From positions 558,001 through 622,000 of the forward strand of contig NC_016526.1 of the NCBI RefSeq assembly GCF_000236905.1: DNA of 64,000 bases, read 5' to 3'. The notes under the pieces are model-generated. The model was not told the origin of the DNA. It saw only the letters and a program-made list of their open reading frames with translations, and searched no databases. Every line of letters begins with the position of its first letter. The stretch's first letter is position 1. A program made the position numbers and the translations under genes. Shown here piece by piece: positions 12,001-21,587 of the stretch. Origin of the DNA: Tetrapisispora phaffii CBS 4417. Taxonomy: Eukaryota; Ascomycota; Saccharomycetes; Saccharomycetales; Saccharomycetaceae.

Positions 12001-13052
12001 TACAAACCCAATTCCTTGACTGGGATGTTTAGGTATTTAATTGACTTGTCTGCTTCTTGTCTAAACTTTTCTGCAGTCATTTTTTTATTCATTAGTGTTA
12101 AATCGTCTAAGCTTTTTACTGTTTTCCAATCTTTTTTAGTCAAATTTTTTAATTCAACCTCATTAGTGAAAATATCACGATGCTCAAGTTGAATAAATTT
12201 AATGTCAGCTGTAGAATTTATTCTAATTGGGACATTTACCGTTGAAATTTGAAAAAGAGAATCATCAAAAGGTAAACAGTACGAATTTTGTAGTGGGTTT
12301 AACATAGCTGTATTCTCTGGTAAAATTTTAATTGTCAGAGCACCTTTGAAATGGGAAGAAGAATCATATAATTTACGTTGGTTAATTGAATCACCAGTGA
12401 CACTCAATTCCTTGGTATTATATTTTTTCCACGTAGCAATGATTGTCGATAAAAATATCCATTCGTGATCATTGGTTAAGAAAATATTGAACATAAAGAT
12501 GCTCATAATTTGTAATGTAATTGTCCAAGTTTTGAATGTTAATGTGGGTATATTGAAACTTGGTAAAAAATAAAAATAACATGAATCTATAATCAAATAT
12601 TTTAAAAGGAAACCAAAGTTAGAAGTAAAACCTCCTGAAACCGCTATATTCGACTTTAACAAAACTAAATCGTATACTTTGTATAATTGAATTAAAAAAA
12701 ATATTAATATAGCCAAAGACCTTTGTTTAGATACCTCTATTACTTCTGTAGAAATTAATGGCTGTACATTACTTATATAATTGTAATTCCTATTCCTGTT
12801 ATTATCATGGTCATTGCTATTATTGTGATTATTATTATTTATATTCGTCTCATCATTTGAATTCTGGCGTATGTCATTGTTGGAATTGAAATTTTTACGT
12901 CTAGTGCTTCCCGGATTCAGAATGGAGTCGTCATTACCTTGAAAACGTGAGGATAGCATAGAATCTCTATATCTGGAATGGCTAGAGGTAGATGTACCAA
13001 TCCAATGATTGCCTCTCGGCGTTTCTTCAAAGTTACTGGAATGCATACCCAT
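9036..13052 (-). CDS. POM152: Pom152, transmembrane nucleoporin of the pore membrane ring
   Basis: A 1338-residue protein, nearly the same length as S. cerevisiae Pom152 (YMR129W, 1337). The N-terminus (about 1-105) is polar and Asn-rich. Hydrophobic membrane segments follow at about 110-130, 140-165 and 173-192. The rest is a long lumenal region of repeated immunoglobulin-like beta domains, visible as recurring G-x-PPF-x-(L/I/F)-x-Y/F units (for example PPFTLNYDL, PPFTLLYEI, PPFSLTFV). Pom152 anchors the lumenal ring of the nuclear pore complex. The start ATG gives MGMHSSNFEETPRGNHWIGT, with a second in-frame Met two codons later. It lies between MLH2 and RSC58, alternating chromosome XII and XIII ancestry. 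Confidence 0.96.
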   Translation of the reverse strand: MGMHSSNFEETPRGNHWIGTSTSSHSRYRDSMLSSRFQGNDDSILNPGSTRRKNFNSNNDIRQNSNDETNINNNNHNNSNDHDNNRNRNYNYISNVQPLISTEVIEVSKQRSLAILIFFLIQLYKVYDLVLLKSNIAVSGGFTSNFGFLLKYLIIDSCYFYFLPSFNIPTLTFKTWTITLQIMSIFMFNIFLTNDHEWIFLSTIIATWKKYNTKELSVTGDSINQRKLYDSSSHFKGALTIKILPENTAMLNPLQNSYCLPFDDSLFQISTVNVPIRINSTADIKFIQLEHRDIFTNEVELKNLTKKDWKTVKSLDDLTLMNKKMTAEKFRQEADKSIKYLNIPVKELGLYQIKKIVDSNDFNLKIYNSHLVVAQCPTARIQGAGLENRCIGDSDKVSIEIDAVAPLQLSYVKIIDGVEYSYFDKNLQPESFKSPLQKSKKDVLSKADMENLFWARNQEVVIDFDTVINQAGKHIYKVSSIIDGLGNVMDLKQFSPDVLEEFEYNYDFNVHSIPRATLDEKVDPKSPTKRTIVINFINEEPKSLNGISSKPYMAKIEVTSPEGTKSYFNITSRFSKYEFEAEVPGTYTLQSVYSNFCPGVVAGKTSLIVSQPIAPKLTVDAKPILDQCLGQIGLDFELTFTGLPPFNFEAKIYKLHEGTKKLFETKKYVSPSTRYQISYNPKVEGNYEIVFDNLSNEVFTDAINLTPIKDYSFETTMRVKPGAVFQNRSEKQLCLNDGVDIPVMFKGEPPFTLNYDLIEIFSNKRKSFNIEDIDSFNYKIKTPEFKMGGEYILSLISVKDLSGCVAPLTDADIRIKVRRDIPTASMNFLDNMKTLNINEGSIATIPIKLSGESPFTIKYAQVDKNSGILESFEEKFHSNYNSVIKVRKQGYYKLLEVRDVSCKGKIIDSDKLFRINFFKKPSYEVLEKLSIKTITKKSFVKDPVCEGASSSVDLALSGSPPFTLLYEIISPSGVSSEKKTQIATKYASIKVPSDQNGEYTIKIKDIFDSNYGESNMNIYNQKSGETIIKQYVNAIPKVNFANAGKTFRTCITNIGQKDMLAPINLRVSEGADTFIITFNVYHESTGRAEKIIIDNVTADDFRFEMLYKDLGLGSHDITIEKIEDVNGCVNILSESESNHVFIKITDAPKIQLLDPSATYCVGDYISYQLSGSSPFLIRYDFNGIQLKTKEQTSQFVRLASEAGSISINSISDSTSQCLVDFMLPSKKKEAERLSLVIHPLPSVTVSQGEYLIEDIHEGDQAEVIFSFEGTPPFSLTFVRTEENLNTNVRGKPQIVETHKVTDIYEFEYRVKTSLQGTYEAIEVSDAYCMAKNDAFFLS

Positions 13053-13648
13053 CTCTTTAATGCAGAAAATACAATTGAATAGATATATCTGTACCCAATA
13101 GGGTGTGTATGAGTATGAATTCTATTATACAACCTCAAAGTCACCTAGATGAGCTTGCAGTTGCAATATAACCCTTTTATAAAGACAATATTATTTTGTA
13201 TTTATTGATCTAATATTAGTAAAGTTAATATATTACGTTCTCAAGATTCCCATACTTAACAGTTTTAAATTTTACTTACGGTAATAAAAAAAAATATACA
13301 TAAGAGATGACTCGTGAACAGTGACAACTGCTATTTTATTATTACAATACTTAAAGTAGATGACTAGATGACTGTTAATTAAACATCTAATGAAACCCAC
13401 TTAATTTCTTTTAATTATATCACATATATATATAAATCTGTTTATTGGATTTGAATTAGAATGATTTGGTAATACTTTTTTCCTCTTTCCTTTGAAAATC
13501 CAAGTTTTTCTGTTCATAGTTCAATCTTTTAATAAGAATGAATAATTTTTATTGTCGGTGAAGATGCAAAACTGATTGCTTTATATGCTATATTTCTTTC
13601 CCCGATTTATGTTCTTCCAATATTGAAATAAATAGGAGAGTTTTGACA
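13053..13648. other. Intergenic, RSC58 3' end / POM152 promoter
   Basis: AT-rich; contains the POM152 promoter and RSC58 terminator (both genes on the minus strand). A short TA-repeat lies near 13425-13433. No gene seen. Confidence 0.55.
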
Positions 13649-15082
13649 TTATTTCTTATATTTTCTCTTCTTTTGCGATGCTTGGGATCTCACAATAGGT
13701 ATGCTACCGTTGTAATTTGCTTGCAAAATTGGAAAAGAGCTACATGCCCTCACAGGAAGATTTGTTGAAGTTTTAGATGCCAAGACTTCTCTTAATAGTA
13801 ATTTCGCTTTATAATATAATTTTTGCTCACTGCTAGAAGGTTTTGTTACATATCTATCTATTTTTCTTTCGGATCTTAGTTTGTGTAACTTTTTTAATGT
13901 CTCTGTGATCAATTTAGATTGTTCACCAGTTTTAAAGGATTCAACATCTTCATTTGATATGACATTCAACGGAATCCACTGAAGTAAATTAGATAATTTG
14001 ATGTCTTCTTTGTTAATTTTTTCTATTTCATTATTGTTTTTCTCAGAAGCAATTAGTTCTGCTGAATCTCCAGTTACCAACGTTTGTTCTATATTATTTT
14101 CTTTTTCCACCTCTTCCACTTCCTCATTATCAGTATTTACAACTTCTGCAGTTATACCTGCAATTTCCTTTTCTCTTTCAAGGTATAGTTTGTTGTAGCC
14201 CACTCTTTCCAACCATAGTTTCCCACGGTCATTGATGTTAGATACTGTGTTATTTGAAGTGAAAAAAGGCGCCCATGATTTGAAGTCGCCATAGTCTAAC
14301 CATGTAGCTATAGGCAGAGAATACCAATTTGGATGCAAAAATCTTGTCATCATTTCTGTTGGAGGGAAAGTAGGATCAGGAATATTACTAGTGTTTGCTG
14401 CAATAAAACCCAGGCGTGGAGCTTCTTCTCTTATATTAGTTTGTGGCATGATCTTATTAATTTCAAAATCATTATTGGGCAATTCTCTTGGTCTATTATC
14501 TAATATCGATTTGCCAATAATTGATGAAAATAATTCACTATCTCTAGTGCTAATATGATAAGTTTCTTCTGCAGGAACTTTATAACTATTAGAAATTTTG
14601 ATGAAATCATTCACTATAAGTTTATCTAGATCAGTGACTTCTGTATAATTCAACTCTTTTTTCTTTGCATCTGAACCTAACGTTATTCCTAATTTATAAC
14701 ATTCTCTTAAAAGTAATTCACTACTGAATTTATAAAATTTATCAACAATTTGATATTGTCTGCAACCTTGAGGATAAAAATGAATTAATAAAGTACAAAC
14801 TAATTTGATATCATGGAATAACCTATAAAAACCATTCTTAGCATTGGTATATTCATTATTATCAATTTTCTTGGCTATGGTAGTCAATTCTAACTCATTA
14901 CTCTCTTCACTATCATCTTTACCACCAACCTTAGATTCAATAAAGTGACAATAGGATTCATATACCTTATCTGGGTTCTTTTCATAAAATTTAACTGGGA
15001 AACTCTCTTCTAATACTTTACATTTAGATGAAGCAGCTTTTAAAACTGTTTGAACATCAATGATAGTCTCAGCGGCACCCAT
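13649..15082 (-). CDS. RSC58: Rsc58, subunit of the RSC chromatin-remodelling complex
   Basis: A 477-residue protein matching Rsc58 (YLR033W, 502 residues). It has a helical N-terminal half resembling a divergent bromodomain (about 5-170), a conserved central segment with TNIPDPTFPPTEMMTRFLHPNWYSLP-type sequence (about 240-260; short parts only quoted), an acidic low-complexity linker (about 310-350) and a basic C-terminus ending QKKRKYKK. RSC58 is essential in S. cerevisiae and acts in the nucleus in nucleosome remodelling. Neighbouring ECM16 and POM152 are chromosome XIII genes, so this is another chromosome XII-derived gene retained in the merged order. Confidence 0.88.
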   Translation of the reverse strand: MGAAETIIDVQTVLKAASSKCKVLEESFPVKFYEKNPDKVYESYCHFIESKVGGKDDSEESNELELTTIAKKIDNNEYTNAKNGFYRLFHDIKLVCTLLIHFYPQGCRQYQIVDKFYKFSSELLLRECYKLGITLGSDAKKKELNYTEVTDLDKLIVNDFIKISNSYKVPAEETYHISTRDSELFSSIIGKSILDNRPRELPNNDFEINKIMPQTNIREEAPRLGFIAANTSNIPDPTFPPTEMMTRFLHPNWYSLPIATWLDYGDFKSWAPFFTSNNTVSNINDRGKLWLERVGYNKLYLEREKEIAGITAEVVNTDNEEVEEVEKENNIEQTLVTGDSAELIASEKNNNEIEKINKEDIKLSNLLQWIPLNVISNEDVESFKTGEQSKLITETLKKLHKLRSERKIDRYVTKPSSSEQKLYYKAKLLLREVLASKTSTNLPVRACSSFPILQANYNGSIPIVRSQASQKKRKYKK

Positions 15083-15627
15083 TCTTATTTTTTATTATAA
15101 TAATCACGAGCTTTATATTAATGTGTTTTTCTCTCTTTCTCTTATTAGTTTTAAAATATAAAAGTGTTCAATATCTTGCGTCTAAGTATGGTTTTAAACC
15201 AGGACAAAGAGAAAAACTCAAACAATGGTAATGTAAAGATCTTATTGTTCAAATAAATATAAGAATTTATAAATATATTAACCATTAGATCGCTCTTAAA
15301 GATATTTATTAAAACCTTGTTTACTCTTTAATTTGATTATAATAATTACTTTTCTTAATTTTTCATCGACGTCAAATTTTTTAAAATTTGAAAACTAACC
15401 AATTTATATGCGGGTAACTAACAGGAAGTGTCACAAATTATTTTTGGTCTCTCTACTCTTATGTGACATTAAATTAAATAATATATATATATATATATAT
15501 TAAAATATATTTACATTCGATTCTTTGATTGTAGTGGCGTAATTTAATAGACTATAAATTACTTAAAGTGTTTATGATATATCTATTTATATCCATGAAC
15601 ATAAAATTTGAGATGAAATTAGTGCTT
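15083..15627. promoter_or_regulatory. ECM16 3' end / RSC58 promoter with Reb1 site and TA repeat
   Basis: CGGGTAAC at 15411-15418 is a perfect Reb1 consensus about 330 bases before the RSC58 start. A near-palindrome (9-base arms TCAAATTTT / AAAATTTGA, 15372-15391) and a TA dinucleotide run (about 15479-15500) also lie here. Reb1 binding is inferred. Confidence 0.6.
15479..15500. repeat. TA dinucleotide microsatellite
   Basis: Roughly eleven uninterrupted AT/TA units in the RSC58-ECM16 intergenic region. Expected to vary in length between isolates. Confidence 0.85.
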
Positions 15628-18600
15628 CTATTTCTTGGTTTTTTCCATGGTCTTGTAGTTTCTGTTGGTGATAAATTTTGTTACCTGCCATTGTCCCTTC
15701 TCCTTTATTTGATGCACGGAGATAGGATTTAGATCCCAGCCTACCTTTAAGTCACTGTCAATCGTAGAACCAAATCTTGGGACAACGTAACAGTATCTTT
15801 CAGTTACTGATATGTTGATTGGTTTCATACCTTGACCTGTCAGAGGTTTTCCGTAAGTCAGCAATGACCCGCTTCTAGCAATGTTTGCCAATGGTGTACT
15901 CTTAACATCACATAATGGTTGTAGTCTGGTTTTATTTGTTGAACTTAGGTGTAAAGAATGGTATACTAAAAATTTTGGTGGCAATTCACCACTGTTCGCT
16001 AATATCGATGATGGATGAATGTAGGTGAACATATCTTCTACATTATTTTCCTTTTGTGCTAGTACTGGTATGTAAGGAATGTTAATGATCGATGTTCTAT
16101 TTGTGATCTCAGCCTCTTCTGGGAATAAGTAATCTGCCCTAATGGCAACTTGATCAATAAAACCAGCACAAACCATCTGTTTCAATAATTTAATTTGAAT
16201 TTCGTTAGGGATACTAGATTTTAAATCTTCATCAGTAACTGAAACTGCAATGTTCTCTTGAGAAGTATTTGATTTAATAATATATAATAACTGCTTTCTC
16301 AACTTACTTATTTCTTCCATTATTTTTATTTTTAAGAAGTTATTTTTTAAAAATAATGGTTTACTATCCTTTGGAATATAATCCATCGCAGATATAACAC
16401 TCAATGCTTTGAATATGTCACTATTCTTATCCAGTTTACTAAATTTAGCTCTGCTCTTAAAAAATTTAGCTCTTAAAGCCCTCTTTTTTTCTAGTTCAAG
16501 ATCATCTACTTCTGGTTCAACTGACTCCTCATCATCACCAGTCTGTTTTTGAACGTTTACATTCGCGATACCTAATTCATTTTCACCAATAAAGGGATCA
16601 CCAACAGACAACGCACTCACAATCGAGACAATATATGGTAAACATTTTTGTTCATTAGATAATAGAAGCATTTTAGAGAACCTTGGAGAAAGAGGGAATA
16701 AACTCATTTTTTTACCATCATTTGTTATCTTCTCACTATTGTCTAATGCACCAAGGCATTTCAACAGTAACACAGCCTTAGATAATGCAACCCTGTTTGG
16801 AGGGGTTGGAAATGGAAAATTTAAAATGTTATGAATAGCCATACTCTTCATTTGAAGAACAACACTTTCGACAGGCATCCTTAATATCTCCGGTTTAGAG
16901 AATTGTGGAAAGTCACGTTCAAAAACCGCAGAAGAGTACAATCTATAACAATGACCTGGTCCTGTACGACCAGCTCTACCACTACGTTGGCCAGCACTAG
17001 CTTTACTGACCCAACCAATTTCAAAACTTTGAACACCATTCTCTTCATTATATTTACGTTCTTTCGAACGACCACAATCAACAACATACCTTACACCTGG
17101 GATTGTTAACGACGTTTCGGCCACATTAGTAGCAACGATGCACAATCTTGATCCTTTAGGTGGATCTTGGAACACTTTCATTTGTTCTTTCGTTGGCAGC
17201 AACGAATACAACGGAAGAACAAATAAAGGATCTTTATCAGTTTGAGTATCCTCCAAAGTCTCTTCAAAACCTTCTTCATTTTCAGATTCATCCTTATAAT
17301 CATCAACATCTTCATTGATTTTATCATCAAACTCTTCCATTTGATTTCCTTCTACACTGAAATCGACATCTTCAGCTTCCAAATCTGTTGTTTTAGCATT
17401 AACTCTAACTTCAGAAACAGGAACGTTGTAGTTCTTAATTTTAGTTTTATCTGGAAATGGAAATTCTTTTCTTAGCTTCGTAACCATTTGAGTAATCTCT
17501 TGTTGACCTGTCATAAAAATCAATATTGCTCCTGGAGGTAACTTTCTATGTATTTTGCATGTTTTTCTAAATGCTTCATCAGCATAATCATATGGTGTGC
17601 GACGATTGAAATGCACAGCGACAGGAAATTGTCTGGCTGCCACATTCACAACTGGAGGTGAGTGATCAAATAATGTTTTATTTTCACTGAAATCAGAAAC
17701 TCTTAAAGTAGCAGACATAATAATCAGTTTTAACTTCTTAAAATCGGTGCTATTTTTAGCATGCTCTGCAGCACGAAGCTTCACGGCACGACTTAACATA
17801 CCAATCAATATATCTGTGTTAATATTTCTTTCATGGGCTTCGTCAATTATAATAGATGAGTATTTTGTTAATTTGAAATCTTGCATCATTTCCCTTAGCA
17901 AAACACCATCTGTCATGAATTTCATTCGAGTATTATCTTTAACAGTAGTATCAAATCTTATTTGATGTGCAACTTTATAACCATGATCTCCCATTTCATT
18001 GGCAACACGATTTGCCATAGACACTGCAGCAACTCTTCTAGGTTGAGTAATACCAATCATTCCTGGAGCATCTGGAGAATCACGATTACCATAACCTGAT
18101 TCATATAGAAATTGAGGCACTTGGGTTGTTTTACCAGAACCAGTTTCACCACAAATAATAACAACATCATTATGATGAATGGCTTCCATTATCCTATGTT
18201 CTTCAGAATAAACAGGTAGATTGGCTCGTACTTCCTGGATTTCTTCTGGTCTATTTACATGGACATAAAAGGTTTCCCTTTTCAGATTTTCATCTATCTT
18301 TACGTATGGTACTTCTAGACCATCATTAAGATCTTCTGGACGTACAATTGGGGTATAATTTTTTAAAACTGGTGTTGCGAGGTCAACATCTCTTCCCTCT
18401 GCCTTTTTTATTTCATTAACAGCCCAATTTTTAAAAGATTTAGCCTCCAAACTATGCTCAAATTTACCAGTAGTTTCCTCTTCCATATCATCATCATCAC
18501 TGCTGTCTTCGTTGTCATCATCATTGTCTTCGCCACTAGATTCTGAACCTTCCGAATCCTCGGTTCGTACACCTTCATTTGATAATTCACCTTCAGATAC

Positions 18601-19494
18601 CTCTTGTTCAATATCGACAGTACCATCTTCTTGTCCTTCTACTTCAGAGTTTTCTTCAGAAGCATATTCGTCGCTTGCACTTCCACTCTCATTCGAACTC
18701 ATAAAATCTTCTTCATCTTCCAATTGGTTATTACGTTTTTCTATGTTCTCAACTCTTTCTCTCCAATTATACTTTCTTTTAGGAACAATTTTATCTTTTT
18801 TCTTGACAACAGTGGCATTGCTGAATCCCAAACCAAAGCCTCCATTGCCACCCATTGTCTTTGGACGATAATCAACGAAACCTGAACCTGAATTACCAGC
18901 ATCGCCAAATTTTTCCTCGAAATCATCATCGTCACCATCATCGTCACCATCCTCGTCACCATTTTCTTCATTATCCTCATCCCAGTTTTTTACTTCATGT
19001 TCAGTGTATAATATCTCTTTAGTACGCTCACTTTGACGTCCTTGCTTCTCCAAACTTAACGCTTCTTTAATCTCATCCCTCTTAGTGTCCCTACCATGGC
19101 CTAATCTCTTTGATGACGTAAACAAACTAGTATCAACTCTATAGTCTTGCAGCTTCTCAATAATGGTCTTCTTCTCTTCTTTCTTCAGTTGATGTTCAAT
19201 GAACTTATCCAGACGCTTCTTCTTCATTCTGGATACCTTAGATTCCTTTGGCTGAAACAATTCTTGCAACTTACGTTTCTTTAAAGCTTTCTCTTCTTCA
19301 CTCAAGGGTTTCAAAATCATGGCATTGGTATCATCCGTTCTTTCAACAGTATTCACATTGTCGGATTCATTTTTATTGTTACCATCGTCCAGATGTCTAG
19401 TAAACTGCTTATTTCTTACCTTTTTAAGCTCTTTCAACCTAGCCATATGACCGGCTCTGGCTTTCTCATTGAATCTTTTTCTATAGGTACCCAT
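15628..19494 (-). CDS. ECM16: Ecm16/Dhr1, DEAH-box RNA helicase of 18S rRNA maturation
   Basis: A 1288-residue helicase (S. cerevisiae Ecm16, YMR128W, 1267). The N-terminus MGTYRKRFNEKARAGHMARL is the conserved Dhr1 start. A long charged acidic region (about 160-350) precedes the helicase core: GETGSGKT (about 445-455), DEAH (about 550), SAT in IMSATLRVSDF, a TGQQEI segment, and QRSGRAGRTGPG (about 835). The core carries an acidic insertion between its two RecA lobes. HA2 and OB-fold regions follow. Dhr1 releases U3 snoRNA from pre-18S rRNA in the nucleolus. PAC and RRPE elements upstream fit ribosome-biogenesis control. Confidence 0.97.
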   Translation of the reverse strand: MGTYRKRFNEKARAGHMARLKELKKVRNKQFTRHLDDGNNKNESDNVNTVERTDDTNAMILKPLSEEEKALKKRKLQELFQPKESKVSRMKKKRLDKFIEHQLKKEEKKTIIEKLQDYRVDTSLFTSSKRLGHGRDTKRDEIKEALSLEKQGRQSERTKEILYTEHEVKNWDEDNEENGDEDGDDDGDDDDFEEKFGDAGNSGSGFVDYRPKTMGGNGGFGLGFSNATVVKKKDKIVPKRKYNWRERVENIEKRNNQLEDEEDFMSSNESGSASDEYASEENSEVEGQEDGTVDIEQEVSEGELSNEGVRTEDSEGSESSGEDNDDDNEDSSDDDDMEEETTGKFEHSLEAKSFKNWAVNEIKKAEGRDVDLATPVLKNYTPIVRPEDLNDGLEVPYVKIDENLKRETFYVHVNRPEEIQEVRANLPVYSEEHRIMEAIHHNDVVIICGETGSGKTTQVPQFLYESGYGNRDSPDAPGMIGITQPRRVAAVSMANRVANEMGDHGYKVAHQIRFDTTVKDNTRMKFMTDGVLLREMMQDFKLTKYSSIIIDEAHERNINTDILIGMLSRAVKLRAAEHAKNSTDFKKLKLIIMSATLRVSDFSENKTLFDHSPPVVNVAARQFPVAVHFNRRTPYDYADEAFRKTCKIHRKLPPGAILIFMTGQQEITQMVTKLRKEFPFPDKTKIKNYNVPVSEVRVNAKTTDLEAEDVDFSVEGNQMEEFDDKINEDVDDYKDESENEEGFEETLEDTQTDKDPLFVLPLYSLLPTKEQMKVFQDPPKGSRLCIVATNVAETSLTIPGVRYVVDCGRSKERKYNEENGVQSFEIGWVSKASAGQRSGRAGRTGPGHCYRLYSSAVFERDFPQFSKPEILRMPVESVVLQMKSMAIHNILNFPFPTPPNRVALSKAVLLLKCLGALDNSEKITNDGKKMSLFPLSPRFSKMLLLSNEQKCLPYIVSIVSALSVGDPFIGENELGIANVNVQKQTGDDEESVEPEVDDLELEKKRALRAKFFKSRAKFSKLDKNSDIFKALSVISAMDYIPKDSKPLFLKNNFLKIKIMEEISKLRKQLLYIIKSNTSQENIAVSVTDEDLKSSIPNEIQIKLLKQMVCAGFIDQVAIRADYLFPEEAEITNRTSIINIPYIPVLAQKENNVEDMFTYIHPSSILANSGELPPKFLVYHSLHLSSTNKTRLQPLCDVKSTPLANIARSGSLLTYGKPLTGQGMKPINISVTERYCYVVPRFGSTIDSDLKVGWDLNPISVHQIKEKGQWQVTKFITNRNYKTMEKTKK

Positions 19495-19664
19495 TGTAGA
19501 TTCACACCAGTTTCTGCTAACGACTGCTTATCGCAAACTAACAAGTTGAACTTAATAAAAATTATATACTACTATAGTCCAAAATATAGACTAAGAAACT
19601 AATTTGGCATTCACTAACTTTATATACTTTACACAGAATTTAAAATAGCTAATCAATTAAAAGA

Positions 19665-19725
19665 TAGATGAGATGAGATGAGATGAGCTTTATTATGCAC
19701 CATGAAAAATTTTAAAGCTCATCGC
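19665..19725 (-). promoter_or_regulatory. ECM16 promoter: GATGA repeat, RRPE and PAC
   Basis: Tandem ATGAG units at 19667-19688, TGAAAAATTTT at 19703-19713 (RRPE) and GCTCATCGC at 19717-19725 (PAC GCGATGAG on the minus strand), about 170-230 bases before the ECM16 start. These elements mark ribosome-biogenesis genes, so I assign them to ECM16 rather than to divergent SAS2. The tandem ATGAG run resembles an expanded PAC core. Confidence 0.7.
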
Positions 19726-20054
19726 ACAATATTGAAAAATAAGACATACACGATATTTGCAGATTAAAAATTAGTTAATTTTGAAGGTATTTTTACATTA
19801 AAAATCATAAATATGTTGATGAGTTTGTTGGAATTGCGTTTCTGACAGACTTGCAAGGTTTATCATTGGATTTTGTTTGATAACAGTCCCTTTAAAAGCA
19901 GACTGGTTTTAATTTGTGCAGTAGCAGCTATTAAGACAGTATTACATTATACCAGAGTTGAAAGGAACTGCGAAGACTAATTGTTGAAAACGTCTGTTCT
20001 TTATGTGTTTGTTGAAGCCACTAACTACTTGACTCAGATAGAAATCAATTAGAG

Positions 20055-21131
20055 ATGAATCAAGCTGAACATTTGTATGGTATTTTACATGAACGTAATA
20101 TCAATGAGGTGCAGTTTGGTTGTGATAAGAGATTCTCTACGTGGTATGGTAGTAATGTTTATTTTGATGCTGATAATAAAATGATAAAGGCTACAAATAG
20201 TAAACAGGCTAACTTCAAAAAATATATGTATAGTAAGAAGAGGGCAAAGGGGAACGACGGCAAACAAATAGACATTGGACAGGATGACGCCAACGTTAAA
20301 CCTGAAAGTAAAATTAATGATAATGATAATGAAAATATTGAAATTAATGATAAAGAGAACACGAGTAACAATAATGACGGCAATCAAAATGATCCATATT
20401 GGTTAGATGTGATATATATTTGCGAATATTGTTTCAAATATTGCGATAACGCTGAATCGTTGATAGATCACACAAAAGTTTGCACTTTTAAAGAGAAAGT
20501 CCCTGGAAGATTGAAATACTTGGGGCCAAAATATCAAATAAGAAGAGTGAAAGGTCAAAAACATACTTTGTTTTGTCAATGTTTATGTTTATTCACGAAA
20601 CTATTTCTTGATGATAAGTCCATGTACTTTAGAATTGCGAATTATGAATTCTATATCATTTATGAGAACGGATCTACAAAGCCCATGGGTTTCTTTTCAA
20701 AAGATATAGTTTCATATAACAAAAACAATTTAGCGTGTATCCTAGTGTTTCCACCATATCAGAAAAGAAAATTAGGTACTATATTGATTGAACTATCATA
20801 CAAAATATCAAAATTTGAGGGCCTGAAATCAAGTCCTGAGGTACCATTATCCCCATTCGGTCTAATTACTTACATGAATTTCTGGTCCAATAGAATATGT
20901 TGGGAGCTACTAGAAGGGGAATTAGCAGATCTAGGGTCTGTTACCATAGAAGATATATCAACTGTGACCGGATTCAAACCGTATGATATTGTACAAACAC
21001 TGCAATACCTAGATTGCATCGATGCAGCGGGAAACATACAATTATCCAGGATGATCGAAAAAGTCAGTTCTAAGCATGGTAAAGTTTCCAATTCTATAAT
21101 ACAAGATGAACACTTGCTGCTAGGTGACTAA
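20055..21131 (+). CDS. SAS2: Sas2, MYST-family histone acetyltransferase
   Basis: A 358-residue MYST acetyltransferase (S. cerevisiae Sas2, YMR127C, 338). It has a C2HC zinc finger (ICEYC...H...C, about 123-146), the substrate segment HTLFCQCLCLFTKLFLDDKS, a catalytic-region Cys in LACILVFPPYQ (about 228), the acetyl-CoA loop QKRKLGT, and the catalytic Glu in SSPEVPLSPFG (about 263). Sas2 with Sas4 and Sas5 forms the SAS-I complex that acetylates H4 Lys16 and limits spreading of silent chromatin. An Asn/Asp-rich low-complexity insertion lies before the zinc finger (about 80-115). The acetyl-CoA loop departs from the usual Q/R-x-x-G-x-G/A. It shares a divergent promoter with ECM16, as on S. 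cerevisiae chromosome XIII. Confidence 0.94.
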   Translation: MNQAEHLYGILHERNINEVQFGCDKRFSTWYGSNVYFDADNKMIKATNSKQANFKKYMYSKKRAKGNDGKQIDIGQDDANVKPESKINDNDNENIEINDKENTSNNNDGNQNDPYWLDVIYICEYCFKYCDNAESLIDHTKVCTFKEKVPGRLKYLGPKYQIRRVKGQKHTLFCQCLCLFTKLFLDDKSMYFRIANYEFYIIYENGSTKPMGFFSKDIVSYNKNNLACILVFPPYQKRKLGTILIELSYKISKFEGLKSSPEVPLSPFGLITYMNFWSNRICWELLEGELADLGSVTIEDISTVTGFKPYDIVQTLQYLDCIDAAGNIQLSRMIEKVSSKHGKVSNSIIQDEHLLLGD

Positions 21132-21587
21132 ACATACATATTCTCAATAGCCTTATTTAGCTCAATATATATTAACGCATAAACATATCTCATATCTCGA
21201 TGAATTATTTGCAGCACACTTTTTACAGTCATTTCCTATTGTAGTTTAACCTAAATAATTTTTTTGGTTCCAATGATAACTTATATACTCTTTAACTAAT
21301 CAACTGAACCCTATAACTAGATTTGATGAATAATCCTTTGTTTGTATGATCATAGATATTTAAGCGATGCTTAAATATTTGTTGACGTCGGAAAGCTGAT
21401 ATAAATAAAATTGAATATACATTTGATCGTAGAAATATTAGAACAAAAAACGTTTTAATAAAAGATATTATAAGTTATACTTTATGGAGAAGAAGTTCAT
21501 AGAAGGATCAACAATTATTATATGTTTCTGAATACGTACTAAATAAACTCAGGCCTCCAGGTAATAATCCAAGTTATTGCAACAAGT
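21132..21587. other. Intergenic, SAS2 to DLT1
   Basis: AT-rich region with the DLT1 promoter. No RNA gene or repeat recognised. Confidence 0.55.
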
